The translations under genes and the position numbers were made by a program. The notes beneath the pieces are model-generated. The model saw only the letters and a list, made by a program, of their open reading frames with translations. It did not search any database and had not been told where the DNA came from. A DNA stretch of 64,000 nt from Citrobacter sp. (GTDB taxonomy: Bacteria; Pseudomonadota; Gammaproteobacteria; Enterobacterales; Enterobacteriaceae), in the NCBI GenBank assembly GCA_019415335.1, contig DXKH01000051.1:69457-133456 (forward strand). Reading direction: 5' to 3'. Shown here one piece after another: positions 20,429 through 30,233 of the stretch; the stretch's first letter is position 1; the number at the start of each line of letters is the position of its first letter.

Positions 20429-21139
20429 ATGAAAGCGGCACGCCAGCAAGCGATAGTAGACCTGCTGATCAACCATAAAAGCCTGACGACAGAGGCCTTG
20501 TCCATCGAACTCAACGTCAGCAAAGAGACCATTCGCCGCGATCTCAGCGAACTGCAGACACAGGGCAAAGTCCTGCGCAACCATGGCCGCGCGAAATATA
20601 TCCATCGTGAAAATCAGGACAGCGGCGATCCCTTTCACATCCGACTGAAAAGCCATTATGCGCATAAAGCGGACATTGCCCGGGAAGCGCTAACCTGGAT
20701 TGAGGACGGCATGGTGATTGCGCTGGATGCCAGTTCCACCTGCTGGTATCTGGCGCGTCAGTTGCCGGATATCAACATTCACGTTTTTACCAACAGTCAA
20801 CCGATTTGCCAGGAACTCAGTAAGCGCGAGCATATCCAGCTCATCAGCTCCGGCGGTCAGCTTGAACGGAAATATGGCTGCTACGTCAATCCTTCACTGA
20901 TCTCACAGCTTAAGCCGCTGGATATTGATCTGTTCATTTTTTCCTGCGAAGGGATCGACAGCAGCGGTGCACTGTGGGACTCCAATGCCATCAACGCCGA
21001 TTTCAAGTCGGTGCTACTGAAACGTGCGTCGCAATCGTTATTGCTGATCGATAAGAGTAAATTTAATCGTTCCGGGGAAGCGAGGATTGGGCATCTGGAT
21101 GACGTGACGCACATTGTGTCAGATGCGTCACAGTCATAA
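20429..21139 (+). CDS. fucR: L-fucose operon activator FucR
   Basis: DeoR-family regulator; the E. coli protein activates the fuc operons in response to fuculose 1-phosphate. 236 residues. N-terminal winged helix-turn-helix (MKAARQQAIVDLLINHKSLT...VSKETIRRDLSELQTQGKVL) and C-terminal sugar-phosphate sensing domain (VIALDASSTCWYLARQLPD, with the DxSST loop). I start at 20429, the position of the E. coli start; an ATG-initiated or GTG-initiated extension from 20375 lacks similarity. The C terminus ends at SDASQS, about seven residues shorter than I recall for E. coli. Last gene of fucPIKUR. Confidence 0.93.
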   Translation: MKAARQQAIVDLLINHKSLTTEALSIELNVSKETIRRDLSELQTQGKVLRNHGRAKYIHRENQDSGDPFHIRLKSHYAHKADIAREALTWIEDGMVIALDASSTCWYLARQLPDINIHVFTNSQPICQELSKREHIQLISSGGQLERKYGCYVNPSLISQLKPLDIDLFIFSCEGIDSSGALWDSNAINADFKSVLLKRASQSLLLIDKSKFNRSGEARIGHLDDVTHIVSDASQS

Positions 21140-21156
21140 CGGCTAACCGAAATGTG

Positions 21157-21186
21157 TTGCAGACCTGATAAGCATCAGGTCTGCAA
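21157..21186. terminator. Hairpin between fucR and rlmM
   Basis: Perfect 13-base arms TTGCAGACCTGAT / ATCAGGTCTGCAA around AAGC, between two convergent genes. No long U-run on either strand, so it probably acts as a bidirectional, weak or Rho-assisted terminator. Confidence 0.6.
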
Positions 21187-21195
21187 GGTTGCCCA

Positions 21196-22296
21196 TTAGC
21201 GCTCGTCGCGACGTCCACCTACCGCAGCCCACAGGCGACGGACGTGTACCGTCACTTCTTCTCGATCATGATACAGCTGCCGCGCCTGAATCTGCGCATT
21301 TATGCCGTGCTCATCAAGCTGTGCCTGAATATAGGCCAGGTTCTGCGAGACCTCTTCGTAGCGCTTTTTCATCGGCAACTTGAGGTTAAAGATGGTTTCC
21401 CTACACCAGCCATTGACCAGCCACTGCGCCATCAGCGCCGCCACTTTTGCCGGCTTCTCAACCATGTCGCACACCATCCACGAGATGTTGTTGCGGTTGG
21501 GGCGATACCTAAAACCGTCTTCGCGCAGCCAGGTGACCTGACCGGTATCCATCAGACTTTGCGCCATCGGGCCATTATCGACCGAATACACCCACATGTT
21601 GCGTTTAACCAATTGGTAGGTCCAGCCGCCGGGGCAGGCGCCTAAATCCACCGCATACATCCCGTTTGCCAGACGCTCGTCCCACTCATCTTGCGGAATA
21701 AAGACGTGCAGCGCCTCTTCCAGCTTCAGCGTTGAACGACTGGGCGCATCGGACGGGAACTTCAGGCGCGGAATGCCCATATAGTACGGCGAGTTATTAC
21801 TGGCATACGAATAGCCGGTATAGCAGCAGCCTGGTGCTATAAAGAAGACGTGCACCACCGGGCGCTTCGGCGTCTCATAATTTGTCAGAACGCCAGCATC
21901 ACGCAGGGCTGCACGCAGCGGGACCGTAAATTTGCGGCAGAACTTCATCAGCTCTTTACTTTCGTTCGTATCCGCCACTTCCACACGCAGATCGCCGCCC
22001 TTCTCCACCACTCCCTGCAACATACCGACAATCGGCGTAATGCGATCTTCCGGCGGTAAGTGCTGGAGCAACTCGCCCACCACAAACCACTGACGAGCAA
22101 AAATCAGCGAACTGAACGGCAGTTCACTGATAATTTTCTCGGCGTCTTCAGCCTGATAGCACTCATAGATGACATAGCCCGCATTCTCTTTGACGCGAGC
22201 AAAACCGAAAAACTCCCGACGCCCTGCTTTATCGGTAATTTCGGCGGCACACTCTTTTTCAAAGCCCGGGCGACACAACAACACAACCTTATTCAT
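21196..22296 (-). CDS. rlmM: 23S rRNA 2'-O-ribose C2498 methyltransferase RlmM
   Basis: Methylates the ribose of C2498 in 23S rRNA using S-adenosylmethionine. 366 residues. An N-terminal THUMP-like region is followed by a Rossmann methyltransferase domain with [19 protein letters not shown] as the SAM-binding motif, and [17 protein letters not shown] and [14 protein letters not shown] downstream (catalytic K-D-K-E set). The ATG at 22294-22296 ([16 protein letters not shown]) is chosen over a TTG two codons upstream. It overlaps the ygdD stop by eight bases. Confidence 0.95.
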   Translation of the reverse strand: MNKVVLLCRPGFEKECAAEITDKAGRREFFGFARVKENAGYVIYECYQAEDAEKIISELPFSSLIFARQWFVVGELLQHLPPEDRITPIVGMLQGVVEKGGDLRVEVADTNESKELMKFCRKFTVPLRAALRDAGVLTNYETPKRPVVHVFFIAPGCCYTGYSYASNNSPYYMGIPRLKFPSDAPSRSTLKLEEALHVFIPQDEWDERLANGMYAVDLGACPGGWTYQLVKRNMWVYSVDNGPMAQSLMDTGQVTWLREDGFRYRPNRNNISWMVCDMVEKPAKVAALMAQWLVNGWCRETIFNLKLPMKKRYEEVSQNLAYIQAQLDEHGINAQIQARQLYHDREEVTVHVRRLWAAVGGRRDER

Positions 22297-22684
22297 GAAC
22301 AACGCCCTTACGCTTCAAACGGATGGCGCCGATTAACATCAGCACCCAACCTGCCAGGAAGCAGACGCCGCCGACAGGGGTAACAAACGCCCACAGGCGC
22401 AGATGAGACAGCGCCAGGCAATACAGGCTGCCGCTAAACAGCACCGTACCTAACGCGAGGAAAACGCTACTCCAGTAAAACCAGATGCTGATCCGGCGTT
22501 GCATCGCAACTGACAGCCCGAAGATCGCCAGCGTATGAAATGCCTGATATTGCAGGCCGGTCTGGATCCAGCTCATTTCAACCACACCGAGGGTTTTGCT
22601 CAGGACATGCGCACCGAAAGCCCCCAGAGCGACATAAATAAAGCCACTGATAGCGGCAAAAATCAGCATAAAACGGCTGGTCAT
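22289..22684 (-). CDS. ygdD: Conserved inner-membrane protein YgdD (DUF423)
   Basis: 131 residues with four hydrophobic segments and a short lysine/arginine-rich end ([13 protein letters not shown]). The family's N-terminal [19 protein letters not shown] block appears here as [16 protein letters not shown]. Function unknown. Lies 18 bases after gcvA and overlaps rlmM by eight bases, so gcvA-ygdD-rlmM may be cotranscribed. Confidence 0.9.
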   Translation of the reverse strand: MTSRFMLIFAAISGFIYVALGAFGAHVLSKTLGVVEMSWIQTGLQYQAFHTLAIFGLSVAMQRRISIWFYWSSVFLALGTVLFSGSLYCLALSHLRLWAFVTPVGGVCFLAGWVLMLIGAIRLKRKGVVHE

Positions 22685-22702
22685 GGTAATACCCTAAGTA
22701 AG

Positions 22703-23620
22703 TTATTGTTCGTAACGAAAGCGGAATTTCTCTTGTTCCGTGGCCGCTTTCGCCAGTATCCACTGACGGAACGCGGCTATTTTACCCAGTTCTGCCTGGC
22801 TGTCATGACAAACCAGATAAAATGCATTTTTACTGACCAGAACATCATTAAACGGGCAGACCAGACGTCCCGCCTCAATCTCTGACTGCGCCATCACGTT
22901 ATTCGCCAGCGCCACGCCCTGCCCGTGGATAGCAGCCTGCAGCACCATCGCGCTATGGCTAAAGATAGGTCCCTGCTGGACGTTGATGTGATTCAACCCC
23001 AACTGTCGCGTATAGGTTTGCCAGTCACGACGCGAAGCATCGTGCAGCAGAGTATGAGAGGCTAAATCCTCTGGCGACTTCAGGGCCTTTTCACCTGTCA
23101 GCAGCAACGGAGAGCACACCGGCAGCAGATATTCGGCGTACAATTTTTCTACGCGCAGTCCCGGCCAGTTGCCACGACCATAAAAAATCGCCACGTCGAC
23201 GTCGTCCGCCAGTTTATCCTCCTGACGGTCCACCGCCTGGATCCTGACGTCAATTCCCGGATAAGCTGAGTTAAAGCTAGAGAGTCTGGGCACCAGCCAC
23301 TGAATGGCAAAACTGGGCAATAAACTGACCGTCAGTGCCCCCTTAGCACTCCGCGCCTGAAGTTTACGCGTCGCTTCGGTTAATTGCGAAAAAATCTCTT
23401 TTATGTCGAGGAAATAGCTCTGACCCTCTTCGGTGAGAAGCAGCGAACGGTTGCGTCGACGAAACAGCTTCAGCCCCAGGAAATCCTCAAGAGACTTGAT
23501 TTGGTGGCTTACTGCGGCCTGCGTCACAAAAAGCTCTTCTGCTGCGCGGGTGAAGCTCAGATGCCGTGCGGCGGCATCAAAAACACGTAATGCGTTCAGA
23601 GGTGGAAGTCGTTTTGACAT
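22703..23620 (-). CDS. gcvA: Glycine cleavage system regulator GcvA
   Basis: LysR-type regulator that activates gcvTHP with glycine, represses it with purines, and activates the divergent gcvB. 305 residues. N-terminal winged helix-turn-helix (LNALRVFDAAARHLSFTRAAEELFVTQAAVSHQIKSLE, about residues 8-45) and C-terminal periplasmic-binding-like effector domain. Starts 128 bases from the gcvB 5' end on the opposite strand; that gap should hold its own operators and the gcvB activation sites. Confidence 0.96.
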   Translation of the reverse strand: MSKRLPPLNALRVFDAAARHLSFTRAAEELFVTQAAVSHQIKSLEDFLGLKLFRRRNRSLLLTEEGQSYFLDIKEIFSQLTEATRKLQARSAKGALTVSLLPSFAIQWLVPRLSSFNSAYPGIDVRIQAVDRQEDKLADDVDVAIFYGRGNWPGLRVEKLYAEYLLPVCSPLLLTGEKALKSPEDLASHTLLHDASRRDWQTYTRQLGLNHINVQQGPIFSHSAMVLQAAIHGQGVALANNVMAQSEIEAGRLVCPFNDVLVSKNAFYLVCHDSQAELGKIAAFRQWILAKAATEQEKFRFRYEQ

Positions 23621-23713
23621 GGCTTTTAAACTTTGATGTTAAAAGAATTTAACAATTAGATCACACTGTGTAACCTATTAGTTTTTTTAATCTGAGCCAT
23701 TATAATTTGTCCG

Positions 23714-23742
23714 TTGAGGAACTACCAGCAAATACCTATAGT
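23714..23742 (+). promoter_or_regulatory. gcvB promoter
   Basis: TTGAGG (23714-23719), a 17-base spacer, and TATAGT (23737-23742), six bases before the RNA 5' end at 23749. Spacing and position fit a sigma-70 promoter. GcvA and GcvR control it in E. coli. Confidence 0.75.
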
Positions 23743-23748
23743 GGCGGC

Positions 23749-23954
23749 ACTTCCTGAGCCGGAACGAAAAGTTTTATCGGAATGCGTGTTCTGGTGGGCT
23801 TTTGGCTTACGGTTGTGATGTTGTGTTGTTGTGTTTGCAATTGGTCTGCGATTCAGACCACGGTAGCAACGCTACCCTTTTTCACTTCCTGTACATTTAC
23901 CCTGTCTGTCCATAGTGATTAATGTAGCACCGCCAATTTGCGGTGCTTTTTTTT
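23749..23954 (+). ncRNA. gcvB: GcvB small RNA
   Basis: About 206 bases. Begins ACTTCCTGAGCCGGAACG, contains the GU-rich single-stranded R1 region (GGTTGTGATGTTGTGTTGTT), and ends in the hairpin AGCACCGC...GCGGTGCT followed by eight T. Hfq-dependent RNA that represses many amino-acid and peptide transporter mRNAs (oppA, dppA and others). Divergent from gcvA, as in E. coli and Salmonella. Its terminator abuts the ygdI stop on the other strand. Confidence 0.97.
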
Positions 23955-23970
23955 ACCTACTCTCTACCGA

Positions 23971-24198
23971 CTACTGATCCAACTCGACCATCTCTTTCAC
24001 ATCGGTACGATTGATCTGCTGTTTGTTGCCATTAGCGTCCTTGTACGAAATCATCCCGGTTTCATCATCGGTTTTCGGCTTACCGTCCGCAACGATGCTA
24101 CGCCCGTCATTGGTGTGCATCACGTAGTTCGGACCGGAACAGGCGCTCAGGGCAAAAGTCAGCATACATGCGGAAATAATTGCGGCAGTCTTTTTCAT
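23971..24198 (-). CDS. ygdI: Small lipoprotein YgdI (DUF903)
   Basis: 75 residues, exported. Signal peptide MKKTAAIISACMLTFALSAC with lipobox LSAC, so C20 would be lipidated. The mature domain carries the YVMHTNDGRSIVADGKPKTD motif of the SH3-like DUF903 family. The ATG at 24196-24198 follows GGAGAAG; upstream in-frame extension is unsupported. Paralogue of ygdR at 52231. Function unknown. Divergent from csdA. Confidence 0.92.
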   Translation of the reverse strand: MKKTAAIISACMLTFALSACSGPNYVMHTNDGRSIVADGKPKTDDETGMISYKDANGNKQQINRTDVKEMVELDQ

Positions 24199-24390
24199 CT
24201 TCTTCTCCTTAAAGCTGTTTATGCTATTAAAAACGTACTCCGTAACAGGCAAAAAGATTTGCCTAACATAATTCAGCATAAGCTACTGGTCTGATTTCGC
24301 CACAACATCCAGAGGATTCCTGGTGACCGCACAGTCCTTGAATCAACGACCAATTTGCGCCACGATCGGATCACTGAATCGAGGAATACC

Positions 24391-25596
24391 ATGAACGCTT
24401 TCAATCCCGCGCAGTTTCGCGCGCAATTTCCCGCACTCGCTGACGCGGGCGTCTATCTGGATAGCGCCGCGACGGCCCTTAAACCGCAGGCCGTTATTGA
24501 GGCGACCCGGCAGTTCTATAGCCTTAGCGCTGGCAACGTCCATCGCAGCCAGTTCGCCGAAGCCCAGCGCCTGACCGCACGCTATGAGGCCGCGCGAGAG
24601 AAAGTGGCGCGTTTGCTTAACGCGCCGGATGACAAAACCATCGTCTGGACTCGAGGCACCACGGAGTCCATCAATATGGTAGCGCAGAGCTATGCCCGAC
24701 CGCGCCTGCAACCAGGCGATGAGATTATCGTCAGCGTCGCGGAACACCATGCGAATCTGGTGCCGTGGCTGATGGTTGCGGAGCAAACCGGGGCGAAAGT
24801 GGTCAAGCTGCCGCTCAATGCTCAACACCTGCCTGACGTCGAACGTCTGCCAGAAATAATCACCCCACGCAGCCGAATTCTCGCGCTGGGACAGATGTCG
24901 AACGTCACCGGCGGCTGCCCGGATCTGGTCCGTGCCATTACGCTCGCCCATGCCGCTGACATGGTGGTGATGGTGGATGGCGCGCAGGGCGTTGTCCATT
25001 TTCCGGCGGATGTCCAGGCGCTCGACATCGACTTCTACGCCTTCTCTGGCCATAAGCTGTACGGCCCAACCGGTATCGGCGTGCTTTACGGCAAACCGGC
25101 GTTGCTGGACGCGATGTCGCCCTGGCTCGGTGGCGGTAAGATGATCAACGAAGTCAGTTTCGAGGGCTTCACTACCCAGACTGCACCATGGAAGCTGGAA
25201 GCGGGTACACCTAACGTCGCTGGCGTGATTGGCATGAGCGCCGCGCTGGAATGGCTGGCCGATGTTGATATCATCCAGGCGGAAAGCTGGAGTCGCGGGC
25301 TGGCTACGCTGGCGGAAGAGGCGCTGGCTCAGCGTCCGGGATTCAGTTCGTTTCGCTGTCAGGACTCCAGTGTGCTGGCCTTTGATTTTGCCGGTGTTCA
25401 CCATAGCGATATGGTCACCCTGTTGGCGGAATATGGTATCGCACTCCGTGCCGGTCAGCACTGCGCACAGCCGCTGCTGGCAGAACTTGGTGTCACGGGT
25501 ACGCTACGCGCTTCATTTGCGCCGTATAATACCCAAAGTGATGTGGATGCGCTGGTCAATGCCGTTGATCGCGCGCTGGAATTACTGGTGGATTAA
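24391..25596 (+). CDS. csdA: Cysteine desulfurase CsdA
   Basis: PLP enzyme that removes sulfur from cysteine (also acts as cysteine sulfinate desulfinase), giving a persulfide. 401 residues, group II desulfurase. PLP lysine K222 in [10 protein letters not shown]; catalytic cysteine C358 in RAGQHCAQP. The ATG at 24391 follows GAGGAA. Passes sulfur to CsdE, whose ATG overlaps this stop by one base (TAATG), so the two are translationally coupled. Confidence 0.96.
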   Translation: MNAFNPAQFRAQFPALADAGVYLDSAATALKPQAVIEATRQFYSLSAGNVHRSQFAEAQRLTARYEAAREKVARLLNAPDDKTIVWTRGTTESINMVAQSYARPRLQPGDEIIVSVAEHHANLVPWLMVAEQTGAKVVKLPLNAQHLPDVERLPEIITPRSRILALGQMSNVTGGCPDLVRAITLAHAADMVVMVDGAQGVVHFPADVQALDIDFYAFSGHKLYGPTGIGVLYGKPALLDAMSPWLGGGKMINEVSFEGFTTQTAPWKLEAGTPNVAGVIGMSAALEWLADVDIIQAESWSRGLATLAEEALAQRPGFSSFRCQDSSVLAFDFAGVHHSDMVTLLAEYGIALRAGQHCAQPLLAELGVTGTLRASFAPYNTQSDVDALVNAVDRALELLVD

Positions 25597-26042
25597 TGAC
25601 TAGCCCAATGTTTGCCGGACACCCGTTTGGCACAACCGTAACCGAAGAGACGTTGCGTCATACCTTTCTCCCGCTGACCCAGTGGGAAGACAAATATCGT
25701 CAACTGATCCTGCTCGGTAAACAGCTTCCGGCGTTGCCCGCCGATCTCAAAGCGCAGGCTAAAGAGATCGCTGGCTGCGAAAATCGCGTCTGGCTGGGAT
25801 ATACACGCTCTGAAAAAGGCACGCTGCACTTTTTCGGCGACAGCGAAGGTCGCATCGTACGCGGGTTGCTGGCGGTATTGCTGACCGCCGCAGAAGGGAA
25901 AACGGCGGCGGAACTTCTGGCTCACTCGCCGCTGGCGCTGTTTGATGAACTGGGGTTACGCACTCAGCTCAGCGCGTCGCGCAGTCAGGGGCTGGCGGCA
26001 CTCAATGAGGCGATCGTCGACGCGGCTCATGCTGCCGGATGA
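25596..26042 (+). CDS. csdE: Sulfur acceptor protein CsdE
   Basis: SufE-type protein that accepts persulfide sulfur from CsdA and interacts with TcdA. 148 residues. The acceptor cysteine is C61 in [14 protein letters not shown]. The final codons GCT GCC GGA and the stop TGA lie within a REP element that begins at 26034, so the extreme C terminus is set by the repeat. Confidence 0.95.
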   Translation: MTSPMFAGHPFGTTVTEETLRHTFLPLTQWEDKYRQLILLGKQLPALPADLKAQAKEIAGCENRVWLGYTRSEKGTLHFFGDSEGRIVRGLLAVLLTAAEGKTAAELLAHSPLALFDELGLRTQLSASRSQGLAALNEAIVDAAHAAG

Positions 26043-26066
26043 CGACGCTGCCCCGTCTTATCCGGC
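26034..26066. repeat. Single REP element overlapping the csdE stop
   Basis: GCCGGATGACGACGC...GTCTTATCCGGC, one REP palindrome between the convergent csdE and tcdA genes. It starts within csdE and supplies its stop codon. Confidence 0.8.
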
Positions 26067-26096
26067 CTGCGAATCAGTGCATCGCGCACAACAATC

Positions 26097-26903
26097 TCAG
26101 CCCTGACGCGCCGCTTTTGCCATCATCTTTTTCAACGCATGGGATACCGCCACAAAACCGAACGTGGCGGTGACCATCGTTGCCGCACCGAAACCCGACG
26201 CGCAGTCCATCCGCTTTGGTCCTTCTGCCGTCGCCTTCATGGCGCATACACTTCCATCAGACTGCGGATACACCAGCGCTTCGGTTGAAAACACGCAGTC
26301 GATGCCGAGTTTACCTTTGCTGTTTTTCACGACGCCAAAATCGCTTTTCAGCCGTTCGCGCAGTTTCGCTGCCAGCGGATCCTGGATCGTTTTCGCCAGA
26401 TCGACGACCTGAATCTGCGTCGGATCGATCTGCCCACCCGCACCGCCGGTCGTTACCAGCGGGATCTTATTGCGCCGACAGTACGCAATCAGCGCCGCTT
26501 TTGGCCGCACGCTGTCAATCGCATCAATGACATAGCTGAATCCCGCATTCATGTATTCCGCAACATTATCCGGTGTGACAAAATCATCGATCACCGTCAC
26601 CCGGCACTCGGGGTTAATCAGGCGAATACGTTCAGCCATCACTTCGGCTTTTGCCAGCCCGACATTGTCGCGCAGCGCATGGATCTGGCGATTGGTGTTC
26701 GTCACGCAGACGTCATCCATATCGATGAGCGTAATCGCACCGATCCCGGTTCGCGCCAGCGCTTCCGCCGCCCAGGAGCCGACGCCACCGATCCCCACCA
26801 CGCAGATATGCGCATCGGCAAACAACTGTAGCGCTTTTTCACCATACAGACGCGCGGTGCCGCCAAAACGCTGACGCCAGGCATCACTGATAACCACAGA
26901 CAT
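26097..26903 (-). CDS. tcdA: tRNA threonylcarbamoyladenosine dehydratase TcdA (CsdL)
   Basis: E1-like ATP-dependent enzyme that cyclises t6A at tRNA position 37 to ct6A. 268 residues. Nucleotide loop VVGIGGVGSWAAEALARTGIG is at 34-54, with the metal/ATP-binding block DMDDVCVTNTNRQIHAL following. C-terminal hydrophobic segment SHALKKMMAKAARQG. Linked to CsdA-CsdE both physically and functionally in E. coli; convergent with csdE here. Confidence 0.95.
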   Translation of the reverse strand: MSVVISDAWRQRFGGTARLYGEKALQLFADAHICVVGIGGVGSWAAEALARTGIGAITLIDMDDVCVTNTNRQIHALRDNVGLAKAEVMAERIRLINPECRVTVIDDFVTPDNVAEYMNAGFSYVIDAIDSVRPKAALIAYCRRNKIPLVTTGGAGGQIDPTQIQVVDLAKTIQDPLAAKLRERLKSDFGVVKNSKGKLGIDCVFSTEALVYPQSDGSVCAMKATAEGPKRMDCASGFGAATMVTATFGFVAVSHALKKMMAKAARQG

Positions 26904-26939
26904 AACACCTCAAATTCATTAATATCGAACAGTATGACT

Positions 26940-27009
26940 GCCTGATGGCGGCTGTGCCTTATCAGGCCTACTCGATGATGCAGGCCGGATAAACGAAGCG
27001 CCATCCGGC
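26940..27009. repeat. BIME (two REP units) between tcdA and mltA
   Basis: GCCTGATGGCGGC...TTATCAGGC at 26940-26967 and GCCGGATAAACG...GCGCCATCCGGC at 26984-27009, in opposite orientations. Lies immediately after the mltA stop. Confidence 0.8.
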
Positions 27010-27011
27010 AA

Positions 27012-28109
27012 CTAGCCGCTAAACACGTTACCTGCACCCGGTGCGCTCTTCAGCACCCACACGCGACCATAGTGATTATACCAGCCTGCGCGGTGCCCGG
27101 CGTCCGGTCCGATGCCCTGGTAGATGTCAAAGTGCTGGCCTTTAATCGCCCCGCCGACATCCAGCGCCACCATCAGGCGCAGTTCATACTGCCCGTTAAA
27201 TTTCCCGTTGTTGTCCAGCAGCGGAACTTCGGCGAGCAACGTCGTGCCTGCCGGAATAATGCTGCGGTCAGACGCCACCGACGCGCGGCCAATCAGCGGT
27301 ACCGCACTGGCCCCTTTCACCGGGGCAAAAGATTGCGGCTTAAAGAAGACGAATGACGGATTCTGCTCAAGCAGCTCACGCACTTCCGCTTCGCTGTGGG
27401 TTTCGCCCCAGTGACGAATCGCCTGCATCGACATATCTTCTTTCTTCACTTCGCCGCGATCGATCAGCACTTTGCCGATACTGCGGTAGGCATGCCCGTT
27501 TTTCCCGGCATAACTAAAGAAGTTCAGCGGGGAGCCGTCGCCAAAGTCGATATAGCCGCTGCCCTGCACGTCCATGATGAAGTTATCCATCAGAGAGTTG
27601 CTGTACGCCAGAATATAGCTATCGCTTAGCGCCCCGGAGTAGATCTCGGCGCGAGACGGCAGACGACCGCGCTTCGGCGGCATGCGATAGATAGGATACT
27701 GGAACTCGCCCTGACGCGTATGACGCGCCTGGATCACCGGCGTGTAGTAACCGGTAAACTGCACGTTGCCATAGTTATCGGCACCTTCCATCTGCCAGGC
27801 GTCGAGGCCAAACTGGCGCATAGTGCGCGTATCACCACCGGCGCGCAGCCAGTCCTGCACAGCGTTATAGACGTTGCTTTGATTGCCGTACAGGCGCGGA
27901 GAAGCACTGCGGATCTGATTGACCTGCTCGGCAAAATCGCCGGCGTTGATCGGTGCACCGATGGCATCCGGCTGGTTCACCAGTGAGAAAGGCTGGGTAA
28001 ACTTCCCGTCTTTATACTGCTGTCCGCGATCGGTTGGTTTAGAGGAACAGGCAGCCAGCATTGCAACCACCGCGCCCATGAGAAGGTAACTTACCCAACG
28101 TCCTTTCAT
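27012..28109 (-). CDS. mltA: Membrane-bound lytic murein transglycosylase A (MltA)
   Basis: Outer-membrane lipoprotein that cleaves peptidoglycan glycan strands to 1,6-anhydromuropeptides. 365 residues. Lipoprotein signal ending in LAAC (C21). The catalytic aspartate D328 of the precursor (QHFDIYQGIG) corresponds to D308 of the mature protein; the neighbouring block is LMVALDVGGAIKG. The central double-psi barrel block GYYTPVIQARH is at 120-130. Monocistronic by appearance, with REP sequence downstream. Confidence 0.96.
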   Translation of the reverse strand: MKGRWVSYLLMGAVVAMLAACSSKPTDRGQQYKDGKFTQPFSLVNQPDAIGAPINAGDFAEQVNQIRSASPRLYGNQSNVYNAVQDWLRAGGDTRTMRQFGLDAWQMEGADNYGNVQFTGYYTPVIQARHTRQGEFQYPIYRMPPKRGRLPSRAEIYSGALSDSYILAYSNSLMDNFIMDVQGSGYIDFGDGSPLNFFSYAGKNGHAYRSIGKVLIDRGEVKKEDMSMQAIRHWGETHSEAEVRELLEQNPSFVFFKPQSFAPVKGASAVPLIGRASVASDRSIIPAGTTLLAEVPLLDNNGKFNGQYELRLMVALDVGGAIKGQHFDIYQGIGPDAGHRAGWYNHYGRVWVLKSAPGAGNVFSG

Positions 28110-28275
28110 TGTTCTCTTCTTTTAGCTGTAAATCATGCGCCATGAAGATAACAAACCCGGCCCGCTAATGAAACGAGCACCGCTGCCCTGACGCAAATTA
28201 TGCACAATATTTAAACTGAAATGCCTTGTTTTTGTTCGTTTTCATCCCGAAACCGTGATCCAGGTGAAAAAAGGG

Positions 28276-28303
28276 TTGCATGAAAATGTTAGCAGAGTAT
28301 AGT
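28276..28303 (+). promoter_or_regulatory. Promoter of the initiator tRNA operon
   Basis: TTGCAT (28276-28281), a 16-base spacer, and TATAGT (28298-28303), followed by a GC-rich discriminator GCGC, the usual form of growth-rate and stringently controlled tRNA promoters. Confidence 0.7.
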
Positions 28304-28316
28304 GCGCATCCACGGA

Positions 28317-28393
<77 letters not shown>

Positions 28394-28456
28394 ATTAAAA
28401 TTTGATGCAGTACATGCTTCTGCAAAGCAGCTTAAAATGCGCAGCAGAATGACGGA

Positions 28457-28533
<77 letters not shown>

Positions 28534-28596
28534 ATCAAATTTTGATGCAGTACATGCTTCTGCAAAGCAGCTTAAAATGCACAGCAGAAAGACGGA

Positions 28597-28673
<77 letters not shown>

Positions 28674-28678
28674 ACATC

Positions 28679-28702
28679 AAACACCTTAACGGGTGTTTTT
28701 TT
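28679..28702 (+). terminator. Terminator of the initiator tRNA operon
   Basis: AACACC / GGTGTT stem around TTAAC or so, followed by a run of seven T, six bases after the third tRNA. Confidence 0.85.
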
Positions 28703-28717
28703 GTTTCTGCGGTCCGT

Positions 28718-28745
28718 AAAAAAAGCGCTTTTCAGCGCTTTTTTA
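28718..28745 (-). terminator. Terminator of amiC (works on both strands)
   Basis: Perfect arms AAAAAAGCGCT / AGCGCTTTTTT, directly downstream of the amiC stop on the minus strand. The A and T runs on either side make it bidirectional, so it also backs up the tRNA operon terminator. Confidence 0.85.
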
Positions 28746-29999
28746 TTATCCCCTTCTCGCCAGTGTCGCCCCATCGGCGAAATACGCTTTGATCCCCGCG
28801 AGAATCGACTCCGCTACTTCCTGCTGGAAGGTTGCAGTTTTCAGCTTCCGCTCTTCTTCGATGTTACTGATAAACGCCGTTTCAACAAGAATCGACGGGA
28901 TATCCGGTGCTTTCAGCACCGCAAACCCAGCCTGTTCCACCTGATTTTTATGCAGATTGTTAATCCTGCCGAGTTTGTTGAGCACCGCTTTACCAAACTT
29001 CAGGCTGTCGGCGATGGTCAGTGATTGCACCATATCGAACATGGTGTGGTCGACGTAGCGGTCGCCGCTTTTGCTCACGCCGCCGATCAAATCCGAGGCG
29101 TTCTGGGTTTGCGCCAGATATTTCGCCGCCGTACTGGTTGCCCCTTTGGTCGACAGCGCAAACACGGATGAACCGCTGGGCTGCCGGCTGGTGAACGCAT
29201 CCGCATGAATCGAGACAAAGAGATCCGCACGCTGCTTCTGGGCTTTCGCCACGCGCACCTTCAGCGGAATGAAAATGTCTTCATTCCGCGTCATGTAGAC
29301 CTTCATGTTGCCTTCTTTCTCGATTAACGCGCGCAGTCGCCGGGCGATCTGCAACACCACATCTTTCTCACGCGTATTGTATTTACCGACGGCGCCAGAA
29401 TCTTCACCGCCATGTCCCGGATCGAGCATGATCACAATCGGGCGATCGCGCCCGGCTTTACCCGGCTGCGGCCCACTTTGTGCGGGCGGAACCTGCTTAT
29501 CGAGATCGCCCTTGTTGTAATCTTCCAGCAGCGCCAGCAGCGGATCCTGCATATCCTGCGCATTGGCCGGATAGAGATCCATCACCAGACGTTCTTTAAA
29601 ACCTGCCACCGGTGCCAGCGCAAACAGCTGCGGCTTCACGTTTTGCTTCAGTTCAAACACCATGCGCACGGTCTGCGGATCGAACTGCCCCACGCGTGCC
29701 GACTTGATATAAGGATCGTCGGGACGAATTTGCGCCGCCATGCCTTTCAGCACGGAATTCAGGTTCACACCTTCAATGTCCACCACCACGCGCTCAGGAT
29801 TACTCAGCGCAAACTGTTTGTATTTCAGCTGTTGATTCGACTCCACCGTCACACGGGTGTAACTGGATGCTGGCCAAATACGAACCGCAACAACCTGACT
29901 GGTCGCAGCCAGACCGACCTGACTGACGCTCAATAGCCACATGGCGCCCGCCCCTTGCAGTAAACGACGGCGGCTAATAGGTGGATTGGATCCCGACAT
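28746..29999 (-). CDS. amiC: N-acetylmuramoyl-L-alanine amidase AmiC
   Basis: Periplasmic zinc amidase that removes stem peptides from peptidoglycan during daughter-cell separation. 417 residues. Twin-arginine signal ([16 protein letters not shown]) ending near SLAA-like GLAA. An AMIN domain (about residues 35-150), which targets the septum, is followed by a glutamine/proline-rich linker and the Amidase_3 domain with [22 protein letters not shown] and VETAFISN. The ATG at 29997-29999 ([12 protein letters not shown]) is preferred to one five codons upstream, which lacks E. coli similarity. Divergent from argA. Confidence 0.95.
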   Translation of the reverse strand: MSGSNPPISRRRLLQGAGAMWLLSVSQVGLAATSQVVAVRIWPASSYTRVTVESNQQLKYKQFALSNPERVVVDIEGVNLNSVLKGMAAQIRPDDPYIKSARVGQFDPQTVRMVFELKQNVKPQLFALAPVAGFKERLVMDLYPANAQDMQDPLLALLEDYNKGDLDKQVPPAQSGPQPGKAGRDRPIVIMLDPGHGGEDSGAVGKYNTREKDVVLQIARRLRALIEKEGNMKVYMTRNEDIFIPLKVRVAKAQKQRADLFVSIHADAFTSRQPSGSSVFALSTKGATSTAAKYLAQTQNASDLIGGVSKSGDRYVDHTMFDMVQSLTIADSLKFGKAVLNKLGRINNLHKNQVEQAGFAVLKAPDIPSILVETAFISNIEEERKLKTATFQQEVAESILAGIKAYFADGATLARRG

Positions 30000-30183
30000 G
30001 CTTCTCCCGAGCAAAATAAAACATAATGGTGATGAGATACTAAACGTCTAAATTGACCGGAAACTTTAACGAATGACGCATAATCTGTCATCTATAAAAG
30101 GGTAAACATTGTTATTGTATTCACGGTATTACTGAGTAAAAACTTTGTCGGGGCTAAAATTTGCACTTGCACGTGGCGGAAAA

Positions 30184-30222
30184 ACAGAATAAAAATACAC
30201 TAATTACGAATAATCATGCAAT
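30184..30222. promoter_or_regulatory. Paired ARG boxes (ArgR operator) before argA
   Basis: Two copies of the ARG-box core, AGAATAAAAATACA (30186-30199) and CGAATAATCATGCA (30207-30220), begin 21 bases apart. That equals the two 18-base boxes separated by three bases that an ArgR hexamer requires. The consensus core is TGAATAAAAATTCA-like. They end 11 bases before the argA start codon. Confidence 0.75.
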
Positions 30223-30233
30223 GAGGATATGCC

